Shown here one piece after another: positions 1-12,941 of a DNA stretch of 64,000 nt. The notes beneath the pieces were generated by a model. The model was not told where the DNA came from. It made no database searches and was given only the letters and a program-made list of their open reading frames with translations. Both the position numbers and the translations under genes were made by a program. Every line of letters starts with the position of its first letter. Within the stretch, counting starts at the first letter, position 1. Origin of the DNA: Cymodocea nodosa (taxonomy: Eukaryota; Streptophyta; Magnoliopsida; Alismatales; Cymodoceaceae); the NCBI GenBank assembly GCA_036874045.1, contig CM072336.1, positions 23,387,501 to 23,451,500 on the forward strand. Reading direction: 5' to 3'.

Positions 1-1790
1 AGTAGACATTCACTATAGGTCACCCCATTTGCAATTTTATGTCCTACGATTATCTTTGTCTTTTCATAGTTTTGACATAAGTATTTCTTTTGAGCTTAGG
101 AACCATTAGGAGGCACTACTTATTCCTTATTGGAAAGCATCTATAGATGAAGAAATTGAAACATTGATATCTTGTGGTACTTAGGAGTTCATGGCCTTCT
201 TTGTAGGAGCTAACACAATTCCTTGTAGATGAGTATTCATCACCGCAAATGCAAGTTAGATGAGTTTATTGATAGATATAAGACACATTTGGTTGCTTAT
301 GGCAAACATTCACACTAATTGCTCATTTGAACTCTATTTAAGTTCTATTATCCCTTGCAATCAATCTGTAGTGGGAATTCTAGTAGCTAGATTTCGAGAG
401 CACCTTCTATGATGATCTAACAGATTAGGTGAGCATGCTTTGAGATATGTTATTCAAAGAGAGGATTGTGTCTATTAACTCTAGAAGGCTACATATGACC
501 TAAAAAATCCACAATCATGGTTTGTTAATTTCAACAAAGTGATCATCAATGATGGTTCTAGAGATGTACCATTCTGTTTGTTTATGGTGATGACTTTTTT
601 TAACAAACAGTGACTACAATAATTAGTGAGGGTAAGGAGTACCTTAGGATATATTTTGTGACTAGGAATATGGAAAGGTCTAAGTCTTCTTAGGTATTGA
701 ATTTGCTCACATAAGGAGGAGGATGTTGTCTTAGAGATGACTCTCGGGTTGTGTTTGGAACTACAATTACAGTTTTATAGAAAAGGTAGCTTATTGGAAA
801 GTTGTACTGTTGCAATTTTTGTTGATTTTTCAAAAAAATAAAAAATGAGGATAATCTTGAAAATGCAAGACATGTTTCTACAAATTCCCACTGGCTAACT
901 CTCAACTGCTTTTTGAAAAGTATTGTTTTAAACTGAAGCACACAAGTTGTGTTTCTAAAATTGTCTCTTTTGAAGACATTTGATAAAAGTTGTGCTTTTA
1001 AGAAAGCCAAAATCACTACATGCACTTGGAAATGTGTTTTGGTAAAAATTGTTTTAGAACAACTATGGTGAAACCGCAATTCCAAACATAGCCTTAGATT
1101 GTAAACCTGAACACAGTCGTATACAATAGTCTTTGTTTTTATGATAATTTGTTAGAGATTCTAAAGGATCTTGGTAAGTATAGACATTTGCTTTGGAAAT
1201 TAATTTATTTGACAATTACCCATCCATATATATCATATGCATTTGATCTTCTCAGTCATGTATGAGCCTAGGATGAACTACTACAAAGAAGTCTTATAGT
1301 ACTTGCCAACATTAAAGGTGTTCATCACAAAGGATTTATCTAAAAAAATGGTCATTAACAAGTTGGCCTACTCAAAATTTGGTTATGCAATAGATAGAGG
1401 ATACTAAAAGCCCATATCTTGACATTGCATATATGATGGGGTAATCTTGTCACATGAAGATGTGAGTAGAATGTAGTGTCTAAATCTAATAACGTTGAGG
1501 CTAAATATCATTCCATGTACAAATAACATGCGAGAAGATATGACTTGGGTCTTTTCTAATAGAATTTGGTTTTCTTGAGGAGGAACTTATAGCTATGCAT
1601 TGTAACAACAAAGTTGATACCTTATTTATCAATAACTTCTCTGTCCATGAACATACAAAGCATATCAAAATAAATTATTATTATATTCGTAATATGGTAA
1701 TGAGAGGACTTATATCTACTGTCAATACCCAATTTTTGAAGCAATTGGCCAATATCTTAACCTAGGTTTTGAGTGTTAGGAATTGTGAGA
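1..1790 (+). pseudogene. Decayed Ty1/Copia pol (reverse transcriptase to RNase H)
   Basis: Broken plus-strand reading frames follow the order of a Copia pol. About 120-300 resembles the start of the RT domain, and 410-620 contains a KATYDLKNPQSWF-like stretch, matching the usual LYGLKQSPR.WF block. About 1,180-1,300 reads GKYRHLLWKLIYLTITHP, the block just before RNase H. About 1,480-1,760 carries VEAKYHSM- and HEHTKHIKINYYYIR-like motifs, typical of the Copia RNase H end. Stops and frame changes are frequent, so no protein is made. The frame is split at about 735-1,093 by a small insert. The 5' part of the element lies outside the window. The class is well supported; the lineage within Copia is not resolved. 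Confidence 0.8.
736..1093. mobile_element. MITE-like insert with imperfect terminal inverted repeats
   Basis: This roughly 355-bp AT-rich segment interrupts the Copia RT/RNase H reading. It begins with GGGTTGTGTTTGGAACTACA and ends with the inverted counterpart AGGCTATGTTTGGAATTGC, read on the other strand. The shared core is TGTTTGGAA. No clear target-site duplication was found, so the superfamily (hAT-like or PIF-like) is left open. The antisense open frame across it is incidental. Confidence 0.5.
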
Positions 1791-2000
1791 CTTTTATGTA
1801 ACAAGTTAAACATGCTTGATAAATACACTCAATCTTAAAGGTGTGTCAAATTACACATATTATATAGTAAATGTGTATTTAGGTTATCGGAGATTAGACT
1901 GTTAGCCAATCCTATATAAATGTAACACTCATTAGCAATAAACGCCTTTGAACATTCCCTCATCACAGTTTCCAAATATTTCAAGTTTTGCAAGTGGAAT
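1791..2000 (+). repeat. Probable Copia 3' LTR remnant
   Basis: Directly downstream of the RNase H relic lies AT-rich sequence with a TATA-like box (CTATATAAATGTAAC near 1,912-1,926), followed by a pyrimidine-rich stretch. This is the layout of a 3' LTR. No second LTR is available for comparison and the ends were not defined. The assignment rests on position only. Confidence 0.35.
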
Positions 2001-2663
2001 TAAAGTAGTTATCTTCTAACATTTTCAAGTTCTATTACAATCAATGTCCTATATTCTCCAAAACTCAATTTGGATTATTTGTAGCATTTCAAACTCTCAA
2101 ATACATTTGCATAGTTGATTAATTCAAGCATCCCAAAGCAAGTAGTATGTTAGGCAATGGTACTTCGCATTGGTATAAATTAAGTATTAAACATGTCAAA
2201 TTACTTACTAGTCATGTAAATCTTTCTTGAGCACTTGTTCAGAATTTCAAAAGAATCAGTCAGAACTCAGGAATCAGGACTTTATCATACCCTGGAGAGT
2301 TGGAGTAAAAAGTAAAACACAATTACGTAGAAGTGCTTTACATAGATTTGCATCGTAAGTGAGATACTGTTAGAAATTATACAACCATGCTATAGTTAGA
2401 TTTTAGAGATACAAGGTTTGGTAGATTTCAGGTTCATGGAAGAACATCACAAGTGGATTCTATTGAGGAAAAAGAGTCAAAGAGTAATATTGCCAAAAAA
2501 ATAAAAAACTTCACTTAGAAATGAACTCATGGAAAATGGCGGCATAATGAATTATAGTTTAGTTTACCAGAATGGTGGACTTGCAAGAAAATATTAAACT
2601 GCAATCATCTTAATGCCACTAAATTTATATCTGCAACTCCCACGTAGTATTGAAATATGATAC

Positions 2664-5600
2664 CTGATAAGATCAACAAGTTTTGTACGAGATATCTTAA
2701 ATCCAGCACTAGCCAAGGCATCAACCCTTACAGATGCTTCAACAGTTTTGTATGACTTTGTCCTACAATAATGACAGTAGATTGGTTTCAGTAAAATAGA
2801 TTGAGACTAGATAAGTAAAGAAAAATCAAAATGTTTTTTATTACTAACCTTGGTGGCTCATACTCTAGAGCAAGCAATGGTATCTCTGCACAAGATACTG
2901 TGACATTACCAACCTACAGAACACATTGAAAGAGAACCAGGACTTCAACTAAAACTATGGCAAGAACCACAATTTAGGCTTTGTATTTAAGAGAACTTAA
3001 TGCACAAAAACAACACATATGATGTTTGAAATTTGTTTGCATTGTACAATCATGACATCCAAGGGAAATATGAAAACAGTGGGCTTTCCATAATATATTT
3101 CCAACATCTCACTGATTCATCCAAAAAACTCTCAACACGGAGGCTCTAAGGATGTATTCTAGTATTCCATATTCAGAATTGTTTTCTCAACAAAGAAAAT
3201 AGTTACAAGCAACAAAAAAAGAAAGAAAAATGACATGTTAGAACTTGATTTAATCTCTAGGTAGCACCTTTTGTCCAAAGATCTTATCCCTTCAAGATAA
3301 GATCAGCCTATAACAAAATGATGTTTCTCATTGCCTACCTGCCTTTAGGTATGCTAGCTATTTTGTAATGTTTTTTTAGTATCCTTTTTGTCAATGATTG
3401 CAGTTATTTTGTTATCACATCTCTTAAGTATATTTAATTTTTAAATTGGATTGAAGTTTTGGTTATCAGGTCTTAAAGCTGAAATTATCATTAGTTGAAT
3501 GCCACTCAAATCAAATTGATGCCAAACTATGATGAGCATAACCACCACTTCGAGACTTATTCATGGACCATGATTACATTTACAAAGAAAATCATGACAT
3601 AGGATTTCTTATTAGTTTCAGTTTTAAAAAAATTTAAAAAGTACCATATTCAATATTTGAGTAAACTCCACATGTCTAAGACTAAATAAAAGAGAAAAGT
3701 TAGCGTTAGGTAGCCAAATGTAAAAGCTTATTAATCCTTCATGAACATGAATTTTAAAGATAATTTGTTAGAGTGTAACCCTCTTAGCAATGTGTTATGT
3801 TGAATCTTAGGTGTAATGAAAAGAACAAAAAAGAGAAGTGATGCACACCTTAAGTGTAACATTCTTAAATTAAGGACTTTACATTGACATCTGGATGTAG
3901 ATGAAAAAGGTGAAGGTTCTCACATCTTAAGGTGTAGGTAAAAAAGTTAATCTAGAACATCAAAATTAAGTTAACTTAGAATATAGGAACCTTGATCAGT
4001 AAGAGTATAAAATTAGTGGGTATAATGATAAGAAGGAAGATTAACATATTATGCTTATAATGGGGGGAGAAAATTCTAAGTTAATTAAGGATAGTAGTTT
4101 TAAATTGTGGTATGCTGGAAAAGATAAACATAGGAATAGATTTAGAATAATAGTTTATAAAAGTTTAAAAGACAAGGTTGTTGAGGTAATATTGATAGAA
4201 TATAGAGTTATAATGATTAAGCTTGTCATATGAAATGAGATAGTTAATATAATTTGAGCATATGTACCACAAGTAGGTTTACAAGAAATTATTAAATAAA
4301 AATTTTGGGATGATTTAGATAGTTTAAGTCATAACTTACTAGTGAAAAGTTCTTTATTGGAAGAGATTTAAATGGTCATGTTGGAGAGCAAATAGAGGAT
4401 ATAAAAGAAAACGTGAGAAATTTGGTTTTAGTAATAGAAATGAAGAAGGGAATTCAATTTTAGACTTTATTATAGCTTGCGATCCTTTAATAGGAAACAC
4501 TTACTTTAGAAAAGAGAGGAGCATTACATTTAAAAGTGGTTCAAATGTTAGTCAAATAGTTTTTTTGCTTACTTGAAAGATAGATCAAATAATGTACAAA
4601 GCTAGTAAGGTTATTCCAAAAGAAAATTCATACCAAAATTACAAAGAGAAGGATTAAAGTACATAAGAACCTAAGAATTAGGAGATGGAATCTAAAAAGG
4701 AAATTATATTTTGAGATAACTTGTTAAAAGGAGTATGGAAATTAAATAGAGAGGTAAATGAATTTTTAAAATAAAATGATTACTTGTATTAAAAAGATTG
4801 CAAAGGAAATTTTAGGAGAGTTGTAGAATAGCTCCACTAGGTAAAGAATGTTAGTGGTGGAATGAAGACATATTAAAAATAATAAAAGAAAAAGAAAAAA
4901 CAATAACAACAATCCAAGTCATAATCTCATTATGTAAAATTGGCCACATGAATATTTTTCTTTCAAGTATTTCTATTTATTGTCAAATTTTCATTTAAAT
5001 TATAGAAATTTAAATCGTTTTTTAAAATTCCTGACCAAGTAGTTTTAGGTCTAACTCCACTTCTTTTAATTTTTCTATACTAATTAGTTCTCCTCTCCTG
5101 ATTGATGCATTTCTTAGTCTTTTCAGGATATGACCAAATCATTTAAGTTGATTTTCTTTTATCTTATTTCCAATAGGTACAACTCCTACTCTATGTCTAA
5201 TAAAATTATTTTAACTTATCTCTTATAGTATTACTACTCATCTATTTAAGAATACATATCTGAGCAACATTAACTTTTTACATATACACATATTTTATAG
5301 TTTAACATTCTGAGCCATAAAGTACAATTGGGTGAATAACAGTTTTATAAAATTTTTCTTTTAATTTTAATGATATCTAGTTATCATGTAATACTTCAAA
5401 AGTATTTCTCTACTTCATCCATCCTACTTTAGTCTTATGAATAATATCTTTTATAATTTCATCATCGCTATTTATTATATATTCTAAATATTTAAAAGTC
5501 TTACTTTTATAGATCTTATGACCATCTAAGTATATACCTTTATCATTATTCTTATTTTTATTGAACCTGCATTCCATATATTTAGTTTTCGACTTATTCA

Positions 5601-8600
5601 ATTTAAATCTTTTAAACTCTAAGAGGGGATTTGTGTCGTCCAAATTCTTGGGAATTCCAGGAAAAGGAAAGTGAAGAAAGTTAACATGGTGTTTGTGCCT
5701 GTATAGAATCTTAGCAAAGTTTTTAAACTTTCCCTAATATAAAAGGAAAAACTTTCTTAACTTCCTAACATCCCCCCCTCTGATTTTTAGGAAAGTCGAG
5801 TTGCCCGTGCGAGCTTCAACCACCCAATGCTACTTGCACCAATATGACCCCACTGTCTTCCTCATGTCATCGTGACTCTTTTGTCTTTTCGCAACCATCA
5901 TGACCCCTATCGACTAATCTTTCTACCCTCAAGCCTTCTGTCTTCAACACAAACACAAACATGCCGTTGTGACCCCTCCAACTTCCTTACAAGTGTTGGC
6001 CCTTACAATCATTTTCTTCTTTCCACCCTCAAGCCCTCCATCCACAGTCACACCATCGTGACTCCTCTAAGTTCCTCGTGAGCATTGACCCCCATGATCA
6101 TTTTCTTTCTCATGAGTGTTGGGTTTGATTGTCGATGACAAGAAGAAGAAGAAGAAGAAGAAGAAGAGGGGAAGAAGAAAAAGAAAAAAAAAAAGAGAAA
6201 TAGGAAAATAAATATTTAACTTTTTTTTATTTACCATATTTTATTTATTTAGTTCAAAATTATAGTATTATATGCATGACTATAGTATTATATGTATTTT
6301 ATGAAAATAAATATGCATGATTATAGTATTATATGTATTTTATATTTATAAGTACATGCAAATTAATATTTATTATAATTATAATCATGTAAATATACAA
6401 ATATTTGTGACATTATATAATTTAAAGGATAATGCATATTTATTGATATTACAATATTTATAAGAAATTCATAATTATTATCGATAACATGAATATGTGT
6501 TAATGACTAACAAAGGCATAAATGGCTTTGGGAATCCTGAGTTTCTTGATTTTCCATTACATGCACAAATACCTTAATGTTTTCTGAGATTCTGGATTTT
6601 ACATTTCCCAAAAATTTGAACTTTCCATTTCTAAACTTTTCGATGTGCACAAATAGACCCTAAAGTATCTTTCCATAATTCTAATTTAGAACTAATTTCT
6701 ATCTTACTTGTAAAATTAGGTTATTTGCAAATAGCATACACTGAGGTATTTCCCCTTGAATTTCCTTGATTATCTCATTCATAACTAAGACAAACAAATA
6801 TGGGCTTAGAGAGGACTCTTGATGTAAACCTATGTTTATTGGAAATTCTCCAGTTTCTTTTCTTATAGTTTTAACACTAGTAACTACTCTTTTTATTATA
6901 AAATTAGGACTATAAGAAATTATATGATAATTTGAATACAAAGTAATGGAAAAATAGAAAATATATATTTGCTAAGGCTAGAGAAAAAATCTATAGATTT
7001 GAATCAAGTGTATTAAGGGTGAAGATAGTAGAGTTTTAGTAAATGAAAAAGAAATAAAAGATAAATGATCTAGGTATTTTAGTAAACTTTTTAATAATTA
7101 ATCATAAGAAACTCTTACATATAAAATTTAAGTAGCAATTCAAAACATATAAACTATAGTGACTTTAGAAGAATTAGCAATTTAGAGGTAAAAGAAGCTA
7201 TTAAGAATATAAAATGTGGGAAAACTATTGGATTTGATGGTATTTCTATTTAAGTGTAGAAGTGCATAGGTAAAGTAGGGATTAAATGGTTAACTAAACT
7301 TTTTGAAATAATTTTAAAGATAAAGAAAATACTAGATGAATGAAGAAAGAGTTCTTTAATAGATGAAAGAGTTTATTTAAGAATATGGTGACACAAAACT
7401 ATGATAATTATTGTGGTACTAAATAACTTATACTCCAAAATTTTGTGAAAGGATAACTCAATAAAGACTAAAGTATGTAATTAAAATTACAGAAAATTAA
7501 TTTAGATTTATTCCAAGCAAGTTAACAATGGAAATTATTCATTTACTTAGATAACTAAGAAAAAGGACATCCATATAAGTTTTATTGATTTAGAAAAAAC
7601 TTATAATAGAATACCTTAAAGCCTATTGTAAAGGATTATAAAAAGAAAAGGGGTACTCATATGATATATTGACATTATAAAGAATGCATACGAAATGATA
7701 GTTACTAGTGTTAAAATTATAAGAAGAGAAAATAAAAAATTTCCAATAGATATAGGTTTATAATAGAGGTCCTCTCTAAGCCTATATTTGTTTGTTTTGG
7801 TTTTGAATGAAATAACTATGGAAATTGAGGTGCTCTAGTGTATGCTATTTGTTGATAACAAAGTTTTGACTAACGGTGATAGGTCTAAATTAGAATTATA
7901 GAGCGATACCTTAGTATTCAAATGATTTAGATTGAATAGATTAAAAATCAAATATATGAAAGGTGAATTCAACAAAAATAAGAATAATAAGGAAGGCATG
8001 CAATTAGATGATCATGAGATTCATAAAAGTAAGACTTTTAGATACCTAAGATCTATAATGAGTCATAATAGAAAAATTACAGAGGATATTATTTATAGGA
8101 TAAAAGTAGGATGAATAAAATAGAGAAATGTTTCTGAAGAGTTATATGATAGAAGGATATCCTTAAAATTAAAATTAAAATTCTATAAAATTACTTTCAT
8201 TTGGCTATATGTTATGGTTTAGAATACTAAATTATAAACCATCATCATGTAAAAAGAAGTTGGTGTTACAGAGATGCAAATATGTTTAGATGAATAAATG
8301 GTAATACTATAATAGATAAATTAAAAAATGATTTTATCAAGAAAAGAGTAAGCGTTATACTAATTGAAGATACTATTAAAGGAAATCAGCTTAGGTAGTT
8401 TGATTATATCCTTAAAAGGCTAAAGGGTACACTAGTTAGGAGAGGACAACTAATTAGGATAGAAGAAACTAAAAGTAGTAGAGGAAACAATAAAACTACT
8501 TGGTTAGAAATTATAAAAAAATATTTAAATTTATATAATTTAATCAAATATTTGACTATAAATAAAAATATTTGAAAGAAAAGGATTCATAAGATCAATT

Positions 8601-10687
8601 CTACATAGTGGGATTATGACAGGGCTGTTGATTTTGTTGTTATTCAATGTTTTGAGTACTAGCTTTCAGAAACTCAAAAAAGTAAACATCTAAAATTTGA
8701 TACTATTCTACATGAATGCATCCAGCTCAGCAATTTTAGAAGAAAGAAAGATGTACCTTATTCAATGTTGATATCATAAAATCAATAAGCTCAGGAACAA
8801 TGAGGACTTGAGCCCCCTTTTCTCCCTAGGAAAAAGTTTAGAAGATAGGACTTCAACTTTTAATTCAAATGAGTATGAAACGTAACAAGCAATAACAGAG
8901 GAAACATTAAAAAACAATCTTGCAGTGTTTGGTAATTAGAAGCCCATTAATATGAGAACTTAACAGTTCATTAAATTTAAAAAATAAAAGAGAAGAATAC
9001 CTGCAACAATATATCACCAATCTTCTCCCTAACTATTCCTGTACTGAGAATTGAGCCAAGGAAGTCTCCATGAGAGCAAGGTCCAAAACTAAAGTTCCCT
9101 GAGATTCTGAATGATGGATGCATTTAGCCATCTTGGGTAAATCATGGACAACTCAAACACTCAAGAGAGAGAACCTCAATGCGGTAACAACATCGGGAGC
9201 TGTAGTCATGACCTCTGGATGCGCAATAGAAAGGCGGCAACGCTCAGCCTGGTAAAACACAGCATGTAACTTTATTATTGCAAACCCCAAATTCTAAACA
9301 GATAACAAGAAACAAAATGACAAAAAATACCTGTGGGTATCCACCCTGTGCTACTCCTTTAATATCAGAAAGCTTTTCCAATGTGTTCATTGCCTCCTTC
9401 AGTAACGGTGGGGTAAGGAAATCTGTGGTAATAATCTCTCTTCTTGATGAAGCCCTTCTTGCCTTATCAACATCAAAAGAGAGCAATCATACAATCAAAT
9501 AATCAACCAGGAAAGAAGAAAATTCCAATTTCTATGTGGTAATAATCTCTCTTCTTGATGAAGCCCTTCTTGCCTTATCAACATCAAAAGAGAGCAATCA
9601 TACAATCAAATAATCAACCAGGAAAGAAGAAATTTCCAATTTCTATGTGGTAATAATCTCTCTTCTTGATGAAGCCCTTCTTGCCTTATCAACATCAAAA
9701 GAGAGCAATCATACAATCAAATAATCAACCAGGAAAGAAGAAATTTCCAATTTCTATGTGGTTTGTAATAATGTCTTGTTCAATTTATTAAGAAGTAGAG
9801 ACAAACTCACAACTGAACAAATCATTTACAATGTACATAAACAAATCAGAGAAAACAACAAGCTGAGAAAGATGATGCAAGTACCAAAATAATATACAAA
9901 CGATATAACTAAATTGCATTAATATCATCCTCTTGTTGAAGCTTTTAATGCCCTCGTCAATGCTTTTTTTGAGCAGTCGTCAAAGAAAATTTGTTAAAAG
10001 GAAACAAAGTACAAACTTATCCAGAAGATAAGCGGCAATGACAACAAGCACAAAAACTACATCAGAAACACACAAGCATGGGATATCAATGCTACAAAGT
10101 TAAAACGCAAAATACAAGAAGAACTCCGATCACATTTTTCTGACTTAGGCATATTTAGTTCTCAACAAATCAGCAATTAAACTCATTTAATATGAAGGAA
10201 GACTCTGAACTAGGCAACGAAAATAGCAAATGTGCAGAAAAAAATGAAGAAGCTTCTCTTAGAACTTCCAAAATGACACAATAAAAAACCAAATAACACC
10301 TTCTTGATTTATCGAAATCCATCATGAACTGCCATAAACGAACAATTAGCAAATACCATATCCGTTATGTGCTTGACCTCCTCAACAACATCTTTCTCAT
10401 GACTCCGTTTCATGGCCTCAGCTGCCACACTACACATCCGACCTGAACAACGAAAAATAATCAATCTTTACAGGACAAACATGGTGCATGAAGTGAGGCG
10501 AGCCATGGGAATCAAGGGACAAACAAGGAGGAAGAATATCACCTGGGTATTGTTGGTGAACTATGTGCAGAGATGAGTGGTCAAGGTATCGAATTGGGAG
10601 ACGGCAATGTCGGAGGTGGTCGAGCGCGGCCGGGAGTGAAAATCGACCCACCGCCACCGCCGGGAAAGAGGAGGCGACCAGGGCCAT
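2664..10687 (-). CDS. Plastid-type S4 RNA-binding domain protein (photosystem II S4 domain protein-like), 3'-incomplete
   Basis: Eight exons splice in one frame with GT-AG borders: 10543-10687, 10357-10442, 9331-9462, 9175-9248, 9001-9106, 8757-8825, 2849-2913 and 2664-2762, giving about 258 residues. The start at 10,687 opens a GC-rich, Arg/Ser/Ala-bearing N-terminus that looks like a chloroplast transit peptide. Recognisable blocks are EEVKHITDMARRASSRRE (about 66-86), TDFLTPPLLKEA, GGYPQAERCRLSIAHPEV, CSHGDFLGSILSTGI, GAQVLIVPELIDF, EIPLLALEYEPPR, and the start of the S4 domain (VEASVRVDALASAGFKISR). This matches the plant and cyanobacterial YlmH-like family, thought to bind structured RNA and act in plastid biogenesis. 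The end of the S4 domain and the C-terminus (about 50-60 residues) would lie beyond the left edge or are lost. The 5.8-kb intron between exons 6 and 7 is filled by LINE DNA. Exon 3 has duplicated acceptors. Confidence 0.85.
4895..6948 (-). mobile_element. L1-like LINE remnant, minus strand (nested copy)
   Basis: This is a 5'-truncated LINE on the minus strand. RT palm sequence lies at 6,699-6,941 (FPINIGLHQESSLSPYLFVL; the catalytic YADD position reads FANN). After an insert, the thumb/connection segment follows at 5,410-5,643 (KFK/SKTKYMECRFNKNKN type), then the C-terminal tail down to a TTGTTGTTATTG 3' tail near 4,898-4,916. 5' truncation, a short repeat tail and insertion into the same family's reading frame are all typical of target-primed LINE insertion. 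The mutated catalytic site and stops make it inactive. Confidence 0.75.
5650..6660. mobile_element. Insert of about 1 kb inside the minus-strand LINE, possibly non-autonomous PIF-like
   Basis: This segment separates the palm and thumb parts of the minus LINE. Its right edge, read on the minus strand, is GGGTCTATTTGTGCACAT, very like the Harbinger ends at 12,592 and 51,801, and it is followed by TAA in the flank. The left end shows TTTGTGC only weakly (near 5,686-5,695) and no clean TAA duplication. The interior holds a pyrimidine-rich stretch (5,780-6,110), a GAA-repeat run (6,140-6,190) and very AT-rich DNA. The 69-codon open frame at 5,872-6,081 resembles nothing known. Confidence 0.4.
9424..9756 (-). 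repeat. Perfectly phased 111-bp tandem triplication over the exon 3 acceptor
   Basis: Three near-identical 111-bp units start at 9,424, 9,535 and 9,646. Each unit holds the first 39 bases of exon 3 of the S4 gene, its AG acceptor and about 70 bases of upstream intron. Only the unit at 9,424 continues into the rest of exon 3. In the other two, the exon part runs directly into TAG. A more diverged relative of the exon edge is visible near 9,920-9,990. Confidence 0.9.
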
Positions 10688-10829
10688 TCTCCCTTCCGTT
10701 CGTGGTCGCAGTTGCGGCTGAGCATACAGACGGACAAATTAGAACGAGGCGTCTGCATTATCCGAGATTATACACCATTTCGTCGCGAAACCGCCGACCT
10801 GCGGGATTCCTTCACACAAATAAATAAAT

Positions 10830-12591
10830 AAATATGAAATTTTAATAAATTAATTACATAAAATAAATTTTAACATCAAAAAAAACTTACTTGTTAAAAT
10901 TAAATTGTATCTAAATTATTTTATTTTTTTCAAAATTTTTAGATAATCAACGAACTATATGTCTAAATAATGACTTATATTGTCTAAAGTTTTACATAAA
11001 AAGCCTGTATTACAAATATTAGAGTAAACTCTCTTTATTATAATATCTTTTAGTTATTTCATCTTTATTGTAAATTTAAATCATAAATTTAACATTATTA
11101 TTGATTTAGTAGTAGTCATTGAAGTTGATGCTTCACCTTTCATGATTTGAATCTAAGTATATTGTTGTTCCCACTCAAAATCATTGCTAATAACATCTAC
11201 ACTGATAGTACTATTGAAGATAAAGTCATTAAAATTGTATGCTATTTTTGCAAAGAATTTAACTTAACAGTTGAAGAAAATCAAAGCCTTGAAAGATAAA
11301 CTTTGTATTTTGTGTAATAAAGAAAGAATATTGATTGAGTATGAATTGTTAATAAACTTTAATATTCTTCTCTATTTATAGATTTTTCCATCACCGATCT
11401 TCTCTTTCTTTCGTTGATTCATCCCTTCACTTCTCCTTTTTTTTTTCGTTAATTTCAATGTTTATTTTTTACAAACATTATTTCAATGTTCCTTTTTTAC
11501 AAACATTAAAAAATAAACATTGAAAAACAAATGTTTTTAACAAACGTTAAAATTTAAAAGGGTTATAACCCTTACAAGTTAGGCTTGCGGGCCAACTTAA
11601 ACCTAACTGGAATCAGCTCATAGGCTAGCCTAGGCTCAGCTCGACTTGAATTAGCCTGTAGGCCAACCCGGTTTAACTTGAATTGAATTAACTTGCAGGC
11701 CAACCCAACCTAGTTCAACTCAACCTGAATCAACCCACAAGTTGATTTTCTAATATATTATAACCCAACTTGACCTGATTTAAAAAATTAGGTCGAGCCA
11801 GGTTAGCCCACAATGGCTTGGCCCAATTGACACCTCTATCTAGAAATTAACAAAAGGTTTAACGAAACCATTTAGAAATTGATGGAAGATTTGGCTAAAT
11901 TGTTCAGAAATCGATGGAAGGTTAAGTTAAATTGTCTAAAATTTGATGCAGCCTTTAATGAAGTATTTGAAATTTAATGGAGGGTTTGGTTAGATGCAAT
12001 GAAGCTTACAAAGACTTAGTGGAAGAGAAGGCATTAAAGTGGACCAACCATTCATACATGGACAAATCCCAACTGTTCATTCCAATGAGGAGAGAAGAAG
12101 TGGGGGTGCTACACATCCTATTAGTCTATTGGATGAATGACTTTTGACCAACCATTCTAGTGTTGCCATGTGTTAGGCTTTGTTACTATGGTATATCACA
12201 TGTTATGCTAATGTGGTGAAGAGAGAAAATGACAAAAAATGAACTTTTCAAAATTCATCCTAGGCATTTTCCTAATCATTCCAATGTTATTTGTTTGCCA
12301 GAAATGTTGTCTTATAGGGAAAATTTAATATCAGAAGATCGCAGAAATACCTTTGAAGTGTCAAACAATGTTAAAAATATGTCGTTTTACATGCACTTGT
12401 TTGGACATCAGAATGTGGGTAGCAAGGCAAAGTTCAACATACGATGGGTGATAATCTATACCTTTGGATAGGTAAACCTCCTACCATGACTATTAAAGGA
12501 AGAGATTGAAGCATCAATATTTTCCTATGTATAGGAAACCTTAAAAGTGGTGTGTTTATAGATGCCCCTCCTTAAGTGAGGTTAAAACTAA
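10830..12591. other. Intergenic; hAT-like or simple repeat remnants
   Basis: No gene is supported here. 11,455-11,545 contains repeated ACAAACATT/AATGTTTGT words in both orientations. 11,570-11,845 is a patchwork of GGCCAACCC/CAACCTGA words ending in TTGACACCTCTA, a form seen at the ends of some plant hAT-type elements; a related patch occurs at 42,960-43,120. An 80-codon open frame at 12,229-12,471 has no recognisable domain and AT-rich, non-coding-like composition. Confidence 0.5.
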
Positions 12592-12941
12592 GGGCCCATT
12601 TGTGCACATTTCCCGACGGGAAATGAAACAATGGGAGATCTAGGAAATAGTGTGAAATGGAAAGAAGAAGAAATGACAAAATAAAATGATGTTTGTGTAC
12701 AGTAGGAAACGAAAGGAAATGATAGGAAAGTGTGAGCTATTTGTGCATGCCATGAAATAATAGGAAATGACAAGAATTTTTTTTAAATGATTTAAATTTA
12801 CCTTTATAAATCATTTTAAATATATATTATGAATATTTCTAAATTTTTAATGTATTGACTTCAAATAACTATACAAAATGCACATATAAAATAACTTTTT
12901 CATCAAAAGTAAAATTCATTAAAACTAATTGAATATTTTTT

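Larger units (their letters stand above)
4040..8640 (+). mobile_element. L1-like LINE remnant, plus strand (outer copy)
   Basis: Two separated plus-strand blocks form one degraded non-LTR retrotransposon. About 4,050-4,890 is an apurinic-type endonuclease relic with FKLWYAGKDKHRN, YVPQVGLQE and ITFKSGSNVSQI motifs. About 6,949-8,640 is reverse transcriptase plus the C-terminal tail, with VKEAIKNIKCGKTIGFDGIS, FIDLEKTYNRIP, LFVLVLNEI and NKTTWLEIIKKYL. It ends in the GATTTTGTTGTTATTC tail of this family. Many stops and frame shifts are present. The gap 4,895-6,948 is a second, inverted LINE. The whole lies in intron 6 of the S4 gene, antisense to it. Confidence 0.8.

Noticed and set aside
5872-6081. 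69-codon plus frame rich in Ser/Thr/Pro
   Set aside because: It lies in a pyrimidine-rich insert with repeated words and has no recognisable domain. Composition alone explains it.
10573-10827. 84-codon plus-strand frame over the S4 gene start
   Set aside because: It is antisense to exon 1 of the S4 gene, whose frame splices correctly into conserved exons. GC-rich composition explains the opposite open frame.
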